From BRHc4a sp049323755 (GTDB lineage Bacteria; Bacillota; Desulfotomaculia; Desulfotomaculales; Desulfocucumaceae): a stretch of DNA of 64,000 nt. Below, in pieces: positions 41,762 to 48,995 of this stretch. The DNA lies in the NCBI GenBank assembly GCA_049323755.1, contig JBMOPE010000041.1, positions 307,180-371,179 on the forward strand, written 5' to 3'. A program made the translations under genes and the position numbers. A model generated the notes under the pieces. It had not been told where the DNA came from. It searched no databases and worked only from the letters and a program-made list of their open reading frames with translations. How positions within the stretch are numbered: the first letter of the stretch is position 1; every line of letters starts with the position of its first letter.

Positions 41762-41808
41762 GATATACACCCCCTCTAATAAAAAAACCGGTGATCGCCG
41801 GTGTACTG

Positions 41809-42741
41809 TCATTCAATAGCACTTATATTTTTCACCAGGTAACTCCCCCTCTCCGGCTGGACCAGCATGTGAATGCGCTGTTCCAGACGCCCAACCCCCG
41901 GCGCCGATATCGAAGCGCGAACGTATGCCCGGTCCGGCACCTTACTGTTATTCACCCTTACCTCCCCCACGGATTCCAGTTTCCACCCAGGGACGGGCGC
42001 AACACTAGCGCCGGGTGCCAAGAAGTTCGCCAGGGAACCTCCCCCGTAGTATAGGCCCAGGAACTGCCGGACGAAAGCCGCAAACTCGGGCAGGGCCGTT
42101 TCGTTGAATTGTGGTTCGGCGATCTCCCCCTGTCCGGTGGCTGGAGACACGATAACCGGCAGCCCGTTTATTTCCGGCCGACCATCCCGGAGTTGTACGG
42201 GCACATTCACACAGATCAGATAGTCCCGCCAGGCAGTTACAGTTTTATCCTGGTTTGCGCTGGAACCTTGCTGCCCAAACCGGAGCAAATCATCCCGGGT
42301 GACTGGAACAAACGCCTGCGGCAGCGCCTGAGCCTCAGATATTGACAGGGAAGTCAATCTCCTTGTATGAAGCAAAACCCTGGCACTGTATTTCTCCCCG
42401 CCGCCCTCAACAAAACTGACAGCTGATGAGGTAACCTCCTGAATGCCCTCTGGTAATACAACATCTGGCTTCTTTAGAAAGACTCCCAGTCGCCGGATGT
42501 AATCGTCGGGACTGCCGTTCCAGGTGGCCCACTCCACAGCAAAGGCCCGGACCACTTCCCGGATTCCTGCCGCTACATTCTCCTGATCGGCCGTCATCGC
42601 CCCAGCCGCTGTACGGCCGGCCCGGGCTGCAATATTGGTGCTCCTGATGGAAACCACTACCACGGCGATAATCAGTAACCATAGGAGACCACCGGCCAGC
42701 CAGCGATAGAGTATCACCCTGTCAAATGTTTGATATCCCAT
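41809..42741 (-). CDS. tcpC: TcpC/VirB8-like conjugation protein
   Basis: 310 residues. Single N-terminal helix (LAGGLLWLLIIAVVVVSI) followed by two NTF2-like extracytoplasmic domains, the layout of TcpC of pCW3 and Orf13 of Tn916. Typical phrases include FAVEWATWNGSPDDYIRRL and, in the second domain, FVRQFLGLYYGGGSLANFL (the FF..Y...L...L.PG motif). The ATG overlaps the stop of the upstream gene by one base. TcpC bridges the membrane channel and is essential for transfer in relatives. Confidence 0.85.
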   Translation of the reverse strand: MGYQTFDRVILYRWLAGGLLWLLIIAVVVVSIRSTNIAARAGRTAAGAMTADQENVAAGIREVVRAFAVEWATWNGSPDDYIRRLGVFLKKPDVVLPEGIQEVTSSAVSFVEGGGEKYSARVLLHTRRLTSLSISEAQALPQAFVPVTRDDLLRFGQQGSSANQDKTVTAWRDYLICVNVPVQLRDGRPEINGLPVIVSPATGQGEIAEPQFNETALPEFAAFVRQFLGLYYGGGSLANFLAPGASVAPVPGWKLESVGEVRVNNSKVPDRAYVRASISAPGVGRLEQRIHMLVQPERGSYLVKNISAIE

Positions 42742-43940
42742 CAGATCACCCCCTCACCAATCACACCTTTATAAACATCCAAAACATTATCAAAACCATC
42801 TCTGGTGAGGTACCTGTCCATAGAAAAGTACTGATCAACCAGATGACTTCTGCCCGTCTTTTGATCGGTTTCATATACCAACACCCTACTTCCGGAGAGC
42901 CAACAGAGCTTTCCATCCACCGCCTCTGCCGCCTCCTGGCCCCACCCTTCAAGGCGCCAGGTTTCCAAGTTCAGCCCCGTCGAATTTTTCATCGCCCCTA
43001 TCAAATCAGGAACAATGTCATAAAGGGCGCCGGATGCCATAGCCCTGACGATTTGTCCCGACCGGTCCCGCTCTACGGTAACATAGGCACACATTACCGC
43101 CTGGCCTGATTCCTCCGGAGTGCCGCCACCCGGCCTGACGGCATTCATAAAGGCGATGATGTCCCTGCGGACTACCGGTGCACCAGAGACATAACAATTT
43201 CCATAGCCAAGAAGGCCCTGATAGAATTGCCACCCTCCCACACCGACCCGCAGCTGGTTGGCTGCCTGATTATCCCTAGTCACACACCACTTTTCGTTCC
43301 ACTTTTCCTCAAATTCATTTCTGACCCGGGCAATTAGTTCACGGTCACCGTAGCCGGCAATCCCGCTTTGCAGTTTCCCCACACCGTCCCCTGTCAGCCT
43401 TACGTTTTGCGGTATATCAGCAGCCTGCCGCAGTCCGGAAAGCACATTGACAAAGTCATTAACACTATTGAGATTGAACTTGTATATCTTTTCCGGGCGA
43501 ACGGTCACCCCAAAGGCGTACCACAGCGGTGTATCTATGCGATAATCCTGGAAATCCACTTTACTGGCCACCACCACTTCCTCCTTCTGCCCGGGCCATA
43601 CCTTCAACTGACCTTCCACACCAACTGTTCTGCCAACAGCTGCAGCCAGAGTTTGACGCAAATCATTGCCAACCGGATTCACCAGGTGGAACTTGCGTGA
43701 CTCCACCAGGCGCCACTGGCCACCAGGCTCGGAAACAAATACAGAACCGAATACGACTACTAAATCCCGCGCCGGGTCATATTGTATTATCTTGCCAAAC
43801 ACCCGGCCGTGGCGGTAGTAAACTCCGTATTGGTCATCCATGTCGGCGGCAGCATATGATACACCATTGCTGTATAAAAATAAAAACACAGCGGCCATTG
43901 TGATTGTCATAAGAATTTTGGCTTTGCTACTAACGGTCAT
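42741..43940 (-). CDS. Signal-peptide protein at the head of the conjugation operon
   Basis: ATG at 43940 behind GGGGTG. About 399 residues with a signal peptide (ILMTITMAAVFLFLYSNGVSYAA) and an extracytoplasmic, mainly beta N-terminal part (residues 35-150, OB-like pattern) and a mixed C-terminal part with two cysteines. No family recognised. It is the first gene of the minus-strand operon that runs tcpC-tcpD-tcpE-virB4-virB6, so it is probably a surface or channel-associated component of the mating apparatus. A terminator just upstream separates it from the nucleotidyltransferase module. Confidence 0.6.
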   Translation of the reverse strand: MTVSSKAKILMTITMAAVFLFLYSNGVSYAAADMDDQYGVYYRHGRVFGKIIQYDPARDLVVVFGSVFVSEPGGQWRLVESRKFHLVNPVGNDLRQTLAAAVGRTVGVEGQLKVWPGQKEEVVVASKVDFQDYRIDTPLWYAFGVTVRPEKIYKFNLNSVNDFVNVLSGLRQAADIPQNVRLTGDGVGKLQSGIAGYGDRELIARVRNEFEEKWNEKWCVTRDNQAANQLRVGVGGWQFYQGLLGYGNCYVSGAPVVRRDIIAFMNAVRPGGGTPEESGQAVMCAYVTVERDRSGQIVRAMASGALYDIVPDLIGAMKNSTGLNLETWRLEGWGQEAAEAVDGKLCWLSGSRVLVYETDQKTGRSHLVDQYFSMDRYLTRDGFDNVLDVYKGVIGEGVI

Positions 43941-44023
43941 TATAAACACCCCACAATATAACCTGCCCAGCGGAGAATAGGCAGACATTACTCGGCTTTG
44001 GCAACGAAACCTTATATGAACAG

Positions 44024-44046
44024 AAAAACCCACGCCGAAGCGTGGG
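44024..44046 (-). terminator. Strong terminator after the nucleotidyltransferase pair
   Basis: Minus strand CCCACGC-TTCG-GCGTGGG followed by TTTTTCTG: 7-bp stem with a stable TTCG tetraloop, about 70 nt after the NTase stop. It isolates the module from the conjugation operon. Confidence 0.9.
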
Positions 44047-44113
44047 GGACCCTATATTTACTGTATTTTGGTTCCCGTTAATTAAGTTATCACAAATTTA
44101 TTATAAACTACGT

Positions 44114-44776
44114 CTAAAAAAGCTTGATCCCTCTCTCGCTACACACATTATCGATCTTATACCTTTGCTTTTTTGTAAGACCTTTTTCATACAAGGACCA
44201 TAAGGATTCTAATAATTCTTTATCCTGGTTTATATATTGAAGAAGATTCATTACAGATTCAAGGTCTTTTTCTCTTTTATCTACTCGACGTTGGTCATTA
44301 ATTATCAATTTATGCAGCAAGTAAGCCTGAGGAGATGGAACATTTATTTTCACTCCCTTAATTTCTACCGTAATCGAATTGGATAACAAAAAGTCCATAT
44401 GCCTTAAGCCTTCAGCCTTTATGCCAAGAGGTTCGACTTGATATGGCTCCAATTGCCCTCTACCTTTTTCCAAGACCAAAAATTCAAGTTCTATAACTTC
44501 TTCTTTATAAAACTTAGTTGCGCCTGTTAAATAGTCAGTGTCAGCGATAAAGCCTCTAGATTCCAGCACTTCGTATATATTAATACCTTTTGAAGGCCTC
44601 CTGATATTTTTAACCAAAAAGTCCATGTCTCTTGTCCTTATATTAGGGAGAAAGTCTCTAAGACAAAACTGATAAATATATTCAGCCCAACTTCCCACTA
44701 ATAGTAAGTACTCCAACAGACCGATTTCCTGGAATGTGTTTAACGTTTCCCAGAATATTTCCTTTTGCCTTTCCAT
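44114..44776 (-). CDS. Nucleotidyltransferase-fold protein (candidate toxin or effector)
   Basis: 220 residues. NTase signature: LLLVGSWAEYIY (G-S/W turn) followed about 25 residues later by TRDMDFLV, the DxD catalytic pair, and a third acidic position in ELEFLVLEKG. The C-terminal half is helical (PSPQAYLLHKLIINDQRR). Such GS-DxD proteins include MNT/AbiEii toxins that modify tRNA, and antibiotic nucleotidyltransferases. It starts 2 nt after the stop of a small basic protein with its own operator, an arrangement typical of toxin-antitoxin pairs. Specific substrate unknown. Confidence 0.65.
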   Translation of the reverse strand: MERQKEIFWETLNTFQEIGLLEYLLLVGSWAEYIYQFCLRDFLPNIRTRDMDFLVKNIRRPSKGINIYEVLESRGFIADTDYLTGATKFYKEEVIELEFLVLEKGRGQLEPYQVEPLGIKAEGLRHMDFLLSNSITVEIKGVKINVPSPQAYLLHKLIINDQRRVDKREKDLESVMNLLQYINQDKELLESLWSLYEKGLTKKQRYKIDNVCSERGIKLF

Positions 44777-44778
44777 AT

Positions 44779-45078
44779 CTACCTCAATTTCAAGGCTTTA
44801 TTTATAAAATCAATCTCATTAATTATGTTCTTCAGGCTATTTTTGTGTGCCATTCTTTGTCTAATCTTGTTCTCATACTCCGGAACCATATCTTTTCTGA
44901 TATAAACACTTTTAATCTTACCATCTTCCCTGTACTGTAAATAATAGTATTTTCTACCACGTATTTTTTTGATTACCAGGACCCCTTTGGGCAGTTCCTG
45001 TAATTTATTGTTATAGGCAGCCCTCATCCTCTCAAGCCTATTCAATTCTTCCCTCAGTACATCTTTAATTACGGCCAT
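44779..45078 (-). CDS. Small basic partner of the nucleotidyltransferase (DUF6788-like)
   Basis: ATG at 45078 behind GGGAGGG. 99 residues: N-terminal coiled-coil-like helix (REELNRLERMRAAYNNKLQEL), then a beta hairpin (KGVLVIKKIRGRKYYYLQYR, DGKIKSVYI) and a C-terminal helix. The hairpin resembles small DNA- or RNA-contacting domains of the DUF6788 kind; the family name is tentative. The upstream region holds repeated half-sites (see 45100-45157), so this protein is the probable autorepressor and antitoxin. Confidence 0.55.
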   Translation of the reverse strand: MAVIKDVLREELNRLERMRAAYNNKLQELPKGVLVIKKIRGRKYYYLQYREDGKIKSVYIRKDMVPEYENKIRQRMAHKNSLKNIINEIDFINKALKLR

Positions 45079-45099
45079 AAAAAACCCTCCCAGGTTATC

Positions 45100-45157
45100 A
45101 ACCAACATCTCCTTTGCAAATATATTATATGTTGGTTACCTATATGATAACCAACAT
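45100..45157. promoter_or_regulatory. Operator half-sites AACCAACAT upstream of the small-protein/NTase pair
   Basis: ATGTTGGTTA (45129-45138) and TAACCAACAT (45148-45157) form a perfect 10-bp inverted repeat with 9-bp spacing; a third half-site AACCAACAT lies at 45100-45108, right before the ribosome site. This looks like an autoregulatory operator of a toxin-antitoxin operon. Confidence 0.65.
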
Positions 45158-45544
45158 TTTTAACCATGTAAACCATTTGTATGGTTAAAAATAAAAAATT
45201 GCAATGACGCTGCTTGCACCCCAGGTCCGAGGGCCGTCCTAAAAGGTCTCCTAAGCCCCCTTAACCTCTTCATTTTGAGCAACAACATTTTTGCTATATT
45301 TTACCATGACACATCTCCCTGTCTCAATCGCTTGCAATCATTGACTAAATATGGTAATATTTTTTTGAATTGCGCTAGATTTTTTAAGGCCTTTTATTAA
45401 AAAGACCCCTTCAGGACTGCGTAAAAGTTGGGAAAAAGGCTTGTCTCACGCGGAGTGACCATTAAAAATTACGCATTTCGAAGCCTGAAACCCTTGTAAA
45501 ATACGGGCTGCCAGCTTTTGGGATTATTTTACATCATATCGTGA
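45158..45544. other. Non-coding AT-rich spacer outside the left attachment repeat
   Basis: Nearly 390 bp without a supported gene. A CTTGTCTCACGCGGAG segment and ordinary AT-rich sequence lead up to the tRNA-derived repeat. No terminator or promoter could be assigned with confidence. Confidence 0.4.
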
Positions 45545-45606
45545 GACTCAAAATCCGCCGGTGGCAACACCGTAAGGGTTCGACTCCCTTCTTCGGCACC
45601 AGTAAA
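45545..45606 (+). repeat. Left attachment repeat: 3' fragment of tRNA-Leu(CAA)
   Basis: Starts in the anticodon arm (GACTCAAAATCC) and continues through the variable arm, T-arm (AAGGGTTCGACTCCCTT), the acceptor 3' strand CTTCGGC and ACCA. The 5' half of the tRNA is absent here. Identical over 62 bp to 61510-61571. Typical att site left by integration into a tRNA 3' end. Confidence 0.85.
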
Positions 45607-45610
45607 GGAA

Positions 45611-45636
45611 AACCCGCGTGAATCGCGGGTTTTTTC
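45611..45636 (+). terminator. Terminator following the tRNA fragment
   Basis: AACCCGCG-TGAAT-CGCGGGTT followed by TTTTT. It is the native tRNA terminator carried along with the att sequence; a slightly diverged copy is at 61576-61600. Confidence 0.9.
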
Positions 45637-45676
45637 GTTCAGGCGGTTTTTATGTGGACAGCGTTTAAAAAGCGTG

Positions 45677-45709
45677 GTCCGCTGCCCCTGGGCGAAACGC
45701 AGCGGACTC
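45677..45709. repeat. Inverted repeat echoing the tRNA-Leu anticodon stem, before the integrase
   Basis: GTCCGCTGC (45677-45685) and GCAGCGGAC (45699-45707) pair perfectly. The right arm with flanks, ACGCAGCGGACTC (45697-45709), equals 13 bp of the tRNA D-arm/anticodon-stem region (61502-61514). The same structure is at 61641-61673. Possible integrase arm or core binding sites, or an operator for int. Confidence 0.6.
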
Positions 45710-45765
45710 CTCCTTATACCACTCTATTGGGGAAATACTTGAGTGGCGAAGGAGGATTTTTATTT

Positions 45766-46707
45766 ATGGCGAAAAGGAAAGTGCTGGCAATCAACGAGGA
45801 AGTACAGACAACCTGGGAAGAAGCCCTGCAGGGTTTTCTCTTCTGGAAGAAAGCTCAGGGGCTGGCCGAAAGGACACTGACCGACTACCGAAAGCACGTC
45901 AGCCAGCTTTTTCACCGCTTCCCCACAGCCTTCAGCACCCCAAAACTAAAGCCCGCCATCCTCGAGTACATGTCCCAGCCCGTCAAGCCAGCCACCTTTA
46001 ATTTAAGGTTTATTTATCTCCGTACCTTTTTCGACTGGTGCATCCAGGAGGGCATCCTGACGGAAAACCCGTTAATAGGCTTTAAGAAGAAAAAGGCCGA
46101 GGGCCGGATCGTGAATATAGATGAAGATATCCTTACCAAACTGCTTTCCCTTCCCCAAAAGGACACCTTCGCCGGTCTGAGGGACTATGCGTTATTGCTC
46201 CTTACCATGGATACCGGCATCCGCCCCAAGGAGGCTTTAACCCTCCGGGTGGAAGACATCAATCTCCGCTCCCTGGAGGTTAATATCCGCTCCGAAGAGG
46301 CCAAAACCAGGGTCAGCAGAACCCTCCCCCTATCTCCTGTTACGGCAAATGCCATACGAGAACTGATTAGTGCAAGGCATATGGCATGGAAAAACAGCAC
46401 CCCGGTATTCTGCAGCTCCGAGGGAACAGCCATGACAGCGATTAAATTGGGAGACCGCCTGGAGATGTACAGCAAGAACCTTGGCATACATATCCGGCCC
46501 TACGACCTGCGACATGCCTTCGCCCTGCAGTTCCTCCGCAACGGCGGACAGGCTTTCGCCCTGCAGCGGACCCTCGGCCATACCGATTTGACCATGACCA
46601 GGCGTTACGTTTCACTTACCCAACAGGACTTACGACAGCAACACTCCATAGCCTCTCCTATTAATACACTACTGCCCCAACGGCAAAGGGTAAGGAAGGT
46701 TAAATAA
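45766..46707 (+). CDS. int: Tyrosine recombinase/integrase of the tRNA-Leu element
   Basis: 313 residues from the ATG at 45766 (GGAGG ten bases upstream; a longer frame covers only the leader). N-terminal SAM-like DNA-binding domain (GLAERTLTDYRKHVSQL), catalytic domain with Arg in DTGIRPKEALTLRVED, the HxxR box RPYDLRHAFALQFL, LGHTDLTMTRRYVSLT with the histidine and the nucleophile tyrosine. All six catalytic positions appear intact, so it should be active. It sits 160 bp inside the left att repeat. A partial, broken copy is at 61.74-61.97 kb next to the second tRNA copy. Confidence 0.9.
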   Translation: MAKRKVLAINEEVQTTWEEALQGFLFWKKAQGLAERTLTDYRKHVSQLFHRFPTAFSTPKLKPAILEYMSQPVKPATFNLRFIYLRTFFDWCIQEGILTENPLIGFKKKKAEGRIVNIDEDILTKLLSLPQKDTFAGLRDYALLLLTMDTGIRPKEALTLRVEDINLRSLEVNIRSEEAKTRVSRTLPLSPVTANAIRELISARHMAWKNSTPVFCSSEGTAMTAIKLGDRLEMYSKNLGIHIRPYDLRHAFALQFLRNGGQAFALQRTLGHTDLTMTRRYVSLTQQDLRQQHSIASPINTLLPQRQRVRKVK

Positions 46708-46727
46708 ACCGGGGACTTACAAAAAGA

Positions 46728-46773
46728 AAAAGGTGCATGTTGTTCCTATATATAAGAATAACCTGCACCTTTT
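46728..46773. terminator. Bidirectional terminator after the integrase
   Basis: AAAAGGTGCA (46728-46737) and TGCACCTTTT (46764-46773) are perfect inverse copies with an AT-rich 26-nt loop, between the integrase stop and the convergent pseudogene. Confidence 0.6.
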
Positions 46774-47114
46774 CGATAGTCCCCAGCCTGTCCGCAACCT
46801 CCATGAAACTTTTTAGCAGATAGTCCCGAAGATCCTCGCGACTTCACTATCCCGGAGCAGCATCCCGATATGGAGAACAGCTCGCGTGGGAGTAAACCGA
46901 GACTTACTTTTGCCGATAGATGAACATTTTGTTCAGCTATTTTATCCTTATAAACCCTCAATTCATTACCTTTTAGGACTTTATATCCGTCTGGGTTTAC
47001 TTCGCCCCTGTGTCTTTGAACTATCCGCTGAATAGTGTCGTATTCAACTCTGTAAAAATTCGCTGTCATCTCTACTGTAACGTGGGTCGTCCGGTAACAT
47101 CGCCAGCTTTCCAA
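46770..47114 (-). pseudogene. Frameshifted antirepressor-like gene
   Basis: The N-terminal part reads VTVEMTANFYRVEYDTIQRI, RHRGEVNPDGYKVLKGNEL and is intact in one frame. The expected continuation RAVLHIGMLLRDSEVARI is in a second frame, and DYLLKSFMEVADRLGTIEK in a third. Together these make a well known phage/mobile-element protein layout (short N-terminal domain plus RAVLRxGMLLRDSExA segment), so there are at least two frameshifts, near 46,895 and 46,822. No functional protein can be made. Opposite strand to the integrase. Confidence 0.65.
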
Positions 47115-47164
47115 CCTTGTCCAGCATCGACGTGTTTAACTAAGCCTCACTGGCATTGTTCAAA

Positions 47165-47765
47165 ACTGCCCAGCCTCTTTTATACCCATAGGTTTTTCTG
47201 GTTATTTGGTTTTAGTTATATAGTTATAGTTAGTGTACGGTCTACCGTACTATATATGGTACGGTTTAGCGTACTATCCCTGTTACGGTTGAGCGTACAA
47301 TCCCCCTTCTCGGCCCCCTGAGTGGGCGATCGATTCGACGGTATGGATAGTCATCCAGAGTTTAGGCCCGAATTCCGTTATCAGGTTCCTCCGCAGCGGA
47401 GGACTGCTCGGCAGGCGTTAGGTAGGATTGATGTTAAAACTAAGGCTATCTACATTAAGTCGGAACCCTTCTTAAAAATCTTCCGGCTCGGCTCCTGTAG
47501 TGTTTGAAGATGGCTTCCGATATTTCCACGGGTCCAACAGGGAGGGGGGAATCTGGGGAGCTCCAGCATCCCGAAAGCCAACGATCAGGCTGGGTGACAT
47601 TCCGTTCCAGAAGGAGAACTAGACGGCCTTCGGTACTATTCCAGAGATTCCCGAGAGAATGTCCTGGAACAAGTCAACAAGACCACGGTCTTTATCTTTT
47701 TCCAGTTCTACGTGTCTATTATTTGAGGGTCTTCATATTAGGGTTGCGAAATGCAACTCTAATAT
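47165..47765 (-). pseudogene. Degenerate coding region, partly related to the HTH gene at 48.1-48.7 kb
   Basis: Around 47,180-47,340 the minus strand is clearly similar at DNA level to the 3' half of the HTH gene (shared GGGGGATTGT, CACTAACTATAAC and AAAACCAA blocks) but is full of stops. Further 5' (47,490-47,765) one frame reads VELEKDKDRGLVDLFQDILS and then, past a TAG, FWNGMSPSLIVGFRDAGA. This looks like decayed genes of an older insertion. No intact ORF is supported in 47,115-48,099. Confidence 0.4.
47235..47301. repeat. Three 24-bp tandem direct repeats (GTACGGTYTASCGTACTAT)
   Basis: Copies begin at 47235, 47259 and 47283 with a strict 24-bp period; each is also partly palindromic (GTACGG...CCGTAC in the first copy). 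Read on the minus strand they would encode an eight-residue repeat (STLNRTIY-like), which fits a decayed coding tract; equally they could act as iterons. Confidence 0.7.
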
Positions 47766-48099
47766 AGATACGAAGTCTATCAGGGACTATCTTTTACTGA
47801 ACGTTTAAAAGGTTTTTGGCGAGCTTATGAACAAAGCGTTCAGAACCTTAGAATTTTACCAGTAATATGTTTCTTCCCCCAGCCGATTTGAATATAGACG
47901 GTCAACATAACTCGGAGCAGTATTCAGCTTGTCCCGCGATCTTGCAAGTCGTCGCGAGCATACTATTATCACGCTAGCCCACGTTTGAGCCATAGCAGCG
48001 AGAGCGGCCCCGCATCGCTTTTTTTATATACCTCTTGAAAAACTGAATAACTTCAAGTTAGTCAGTTCTTCCCCTATTATTACCTTCAAACCATCCCCT

Positions 48100-48660
48100 T
48101 CAAATCGTCCCTGTGAGTTTGATGGTCATTGTAATGACATGTTCTTCAACTATGTAAAATTTCGCAGTCGACATATATAACAAAATCTTAAAAATATTAT
48201 TATGAACCGGCTCAGATTCTTTCTCTCCCGGAGGGATTTCTGGTTCATTGGTTTTTGTTCTATGGTTATAGTTAGTGTCAGGCTGGCTTGACAATCCCCC
48301 TAGCCTCGCCTCCTCGATCGCCTCAACCCCGGAACCGAAGATCGCGAGCTGGGCGACCGGCTCGATCCGGTAACGGTTCACCCTTCGGTTAACCCCTTCC
48401 CCGGTGGCAACCAGGGTCAGAACCGGTTTTCCGTGGAAGCGGAATTCGAGGAGGTCTTTTATTCTCTTATTGACTGCCTGTCGGCTCAATTTGAGGTACT
48501 CAGCGATCTTCTTGTTGGGACGGAAAGCACTCCCCAGCCTTGTCCATGTGGGCAGCCAGTGGTGCAGAGCGTTGGCCCAGCGATCCCCTCCGAGTACCCC
48601 AATCAGCCCGTCCTCAACGGCTGACAGGTGCATTCTGACGTACATCTCCCGTTTGAGCAT
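48100..48660 (-). CDS. Helix-turn-helix protein of the integrative element
   Basis: 186 residues, ATG behind GGGAGGTG. The helix-turn-helix is at about residues 50-72: PNKKIAEYLKLSRQAVNKRIKDLLE. The first 40 residues (MYVRMHLSAVEDGLIGVLGG and following) are typical of a family of mobile-element HTH proteins that replace or accompany replication initiators. The C-terminus is low-complexity (QPDTNYNHRTKTNEPEIPPG) and seems to run into non-conserved sequence, so it may be slightly extended. Likely regulatory or replication-linked. A decayed relative lies just downstream. Confidence 0.65.
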   Translation of the reverse strand: MLKREMYVRMHLSAVEDGLIGVLGGDRWANALHHWLPTWTRLGSAFRPNKKIAEYLKLSRQAVNKRIKDLLEFRFHGKPVLTLVATGEGVNRRVNRYRIEPVAQLAIFGSGVEAIEEARLGGLSSQPDTNYNHRTKTNEPEIPPGEKESEPVHNNIFKILLYMSTAKFYIVEEHVITMTIKLTGTI

Positions 48661-48995
48661 TTTTCACCTCCCTTGCAGCCCCCTACAAAAAGACAACAAA
48701 GAGGTATACTTCCGTTTGTGACCTGGGCAATAAAAAAACCGGTATTTTCGCCCGGCTTCAATCTGCATTATTTATGTGACAAAAAGTGCAGTTTTTTCCA
48801 TTAGAAAAAGGAAAATAAAATTTACCGTGGAAAATATTACAATATTGCAAGCTTATACATAAACCATTTAGTGATGATTTTAACAATGTAATTTAAGTGG
48901 GGCTATTTATTTATAGTAAGTCGCCTAACCACGTAATGAATTATTTAAGTTAAATTAACAACATACCTAGTATCGAACTTAAGGGGGAAAGCAAA
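48661..48995. other. Divergent intergenic region with weak hairpin
   Basis: 335 bp between the HTH gene (minus) and the unknown two-gene operon (plus). A minus-strand hairpin AAGCCGG...CCGGTTT plus T-run sits near 48,734-48,757. Promoters for both directions are expected here, but I could not pick convincing -35/-10 pairs. Confidence 0.45.

Noticed and set aside
45652..45765. N-terminal extension of the integrase from an upstream ATG
   Set aside because: It covers the anticodon-like inverted repeat and lacks a ribosome site; the copy at 61.6 kb shows the leader is conserved as DNA, not as protein.
47322..47767. Two overlapping plus-strand ORFs of 61 and 87 residues
   Set aside because: No ribosome site, no family resemblance, and the opposite strand shows better evidence of decayed coding sequence.
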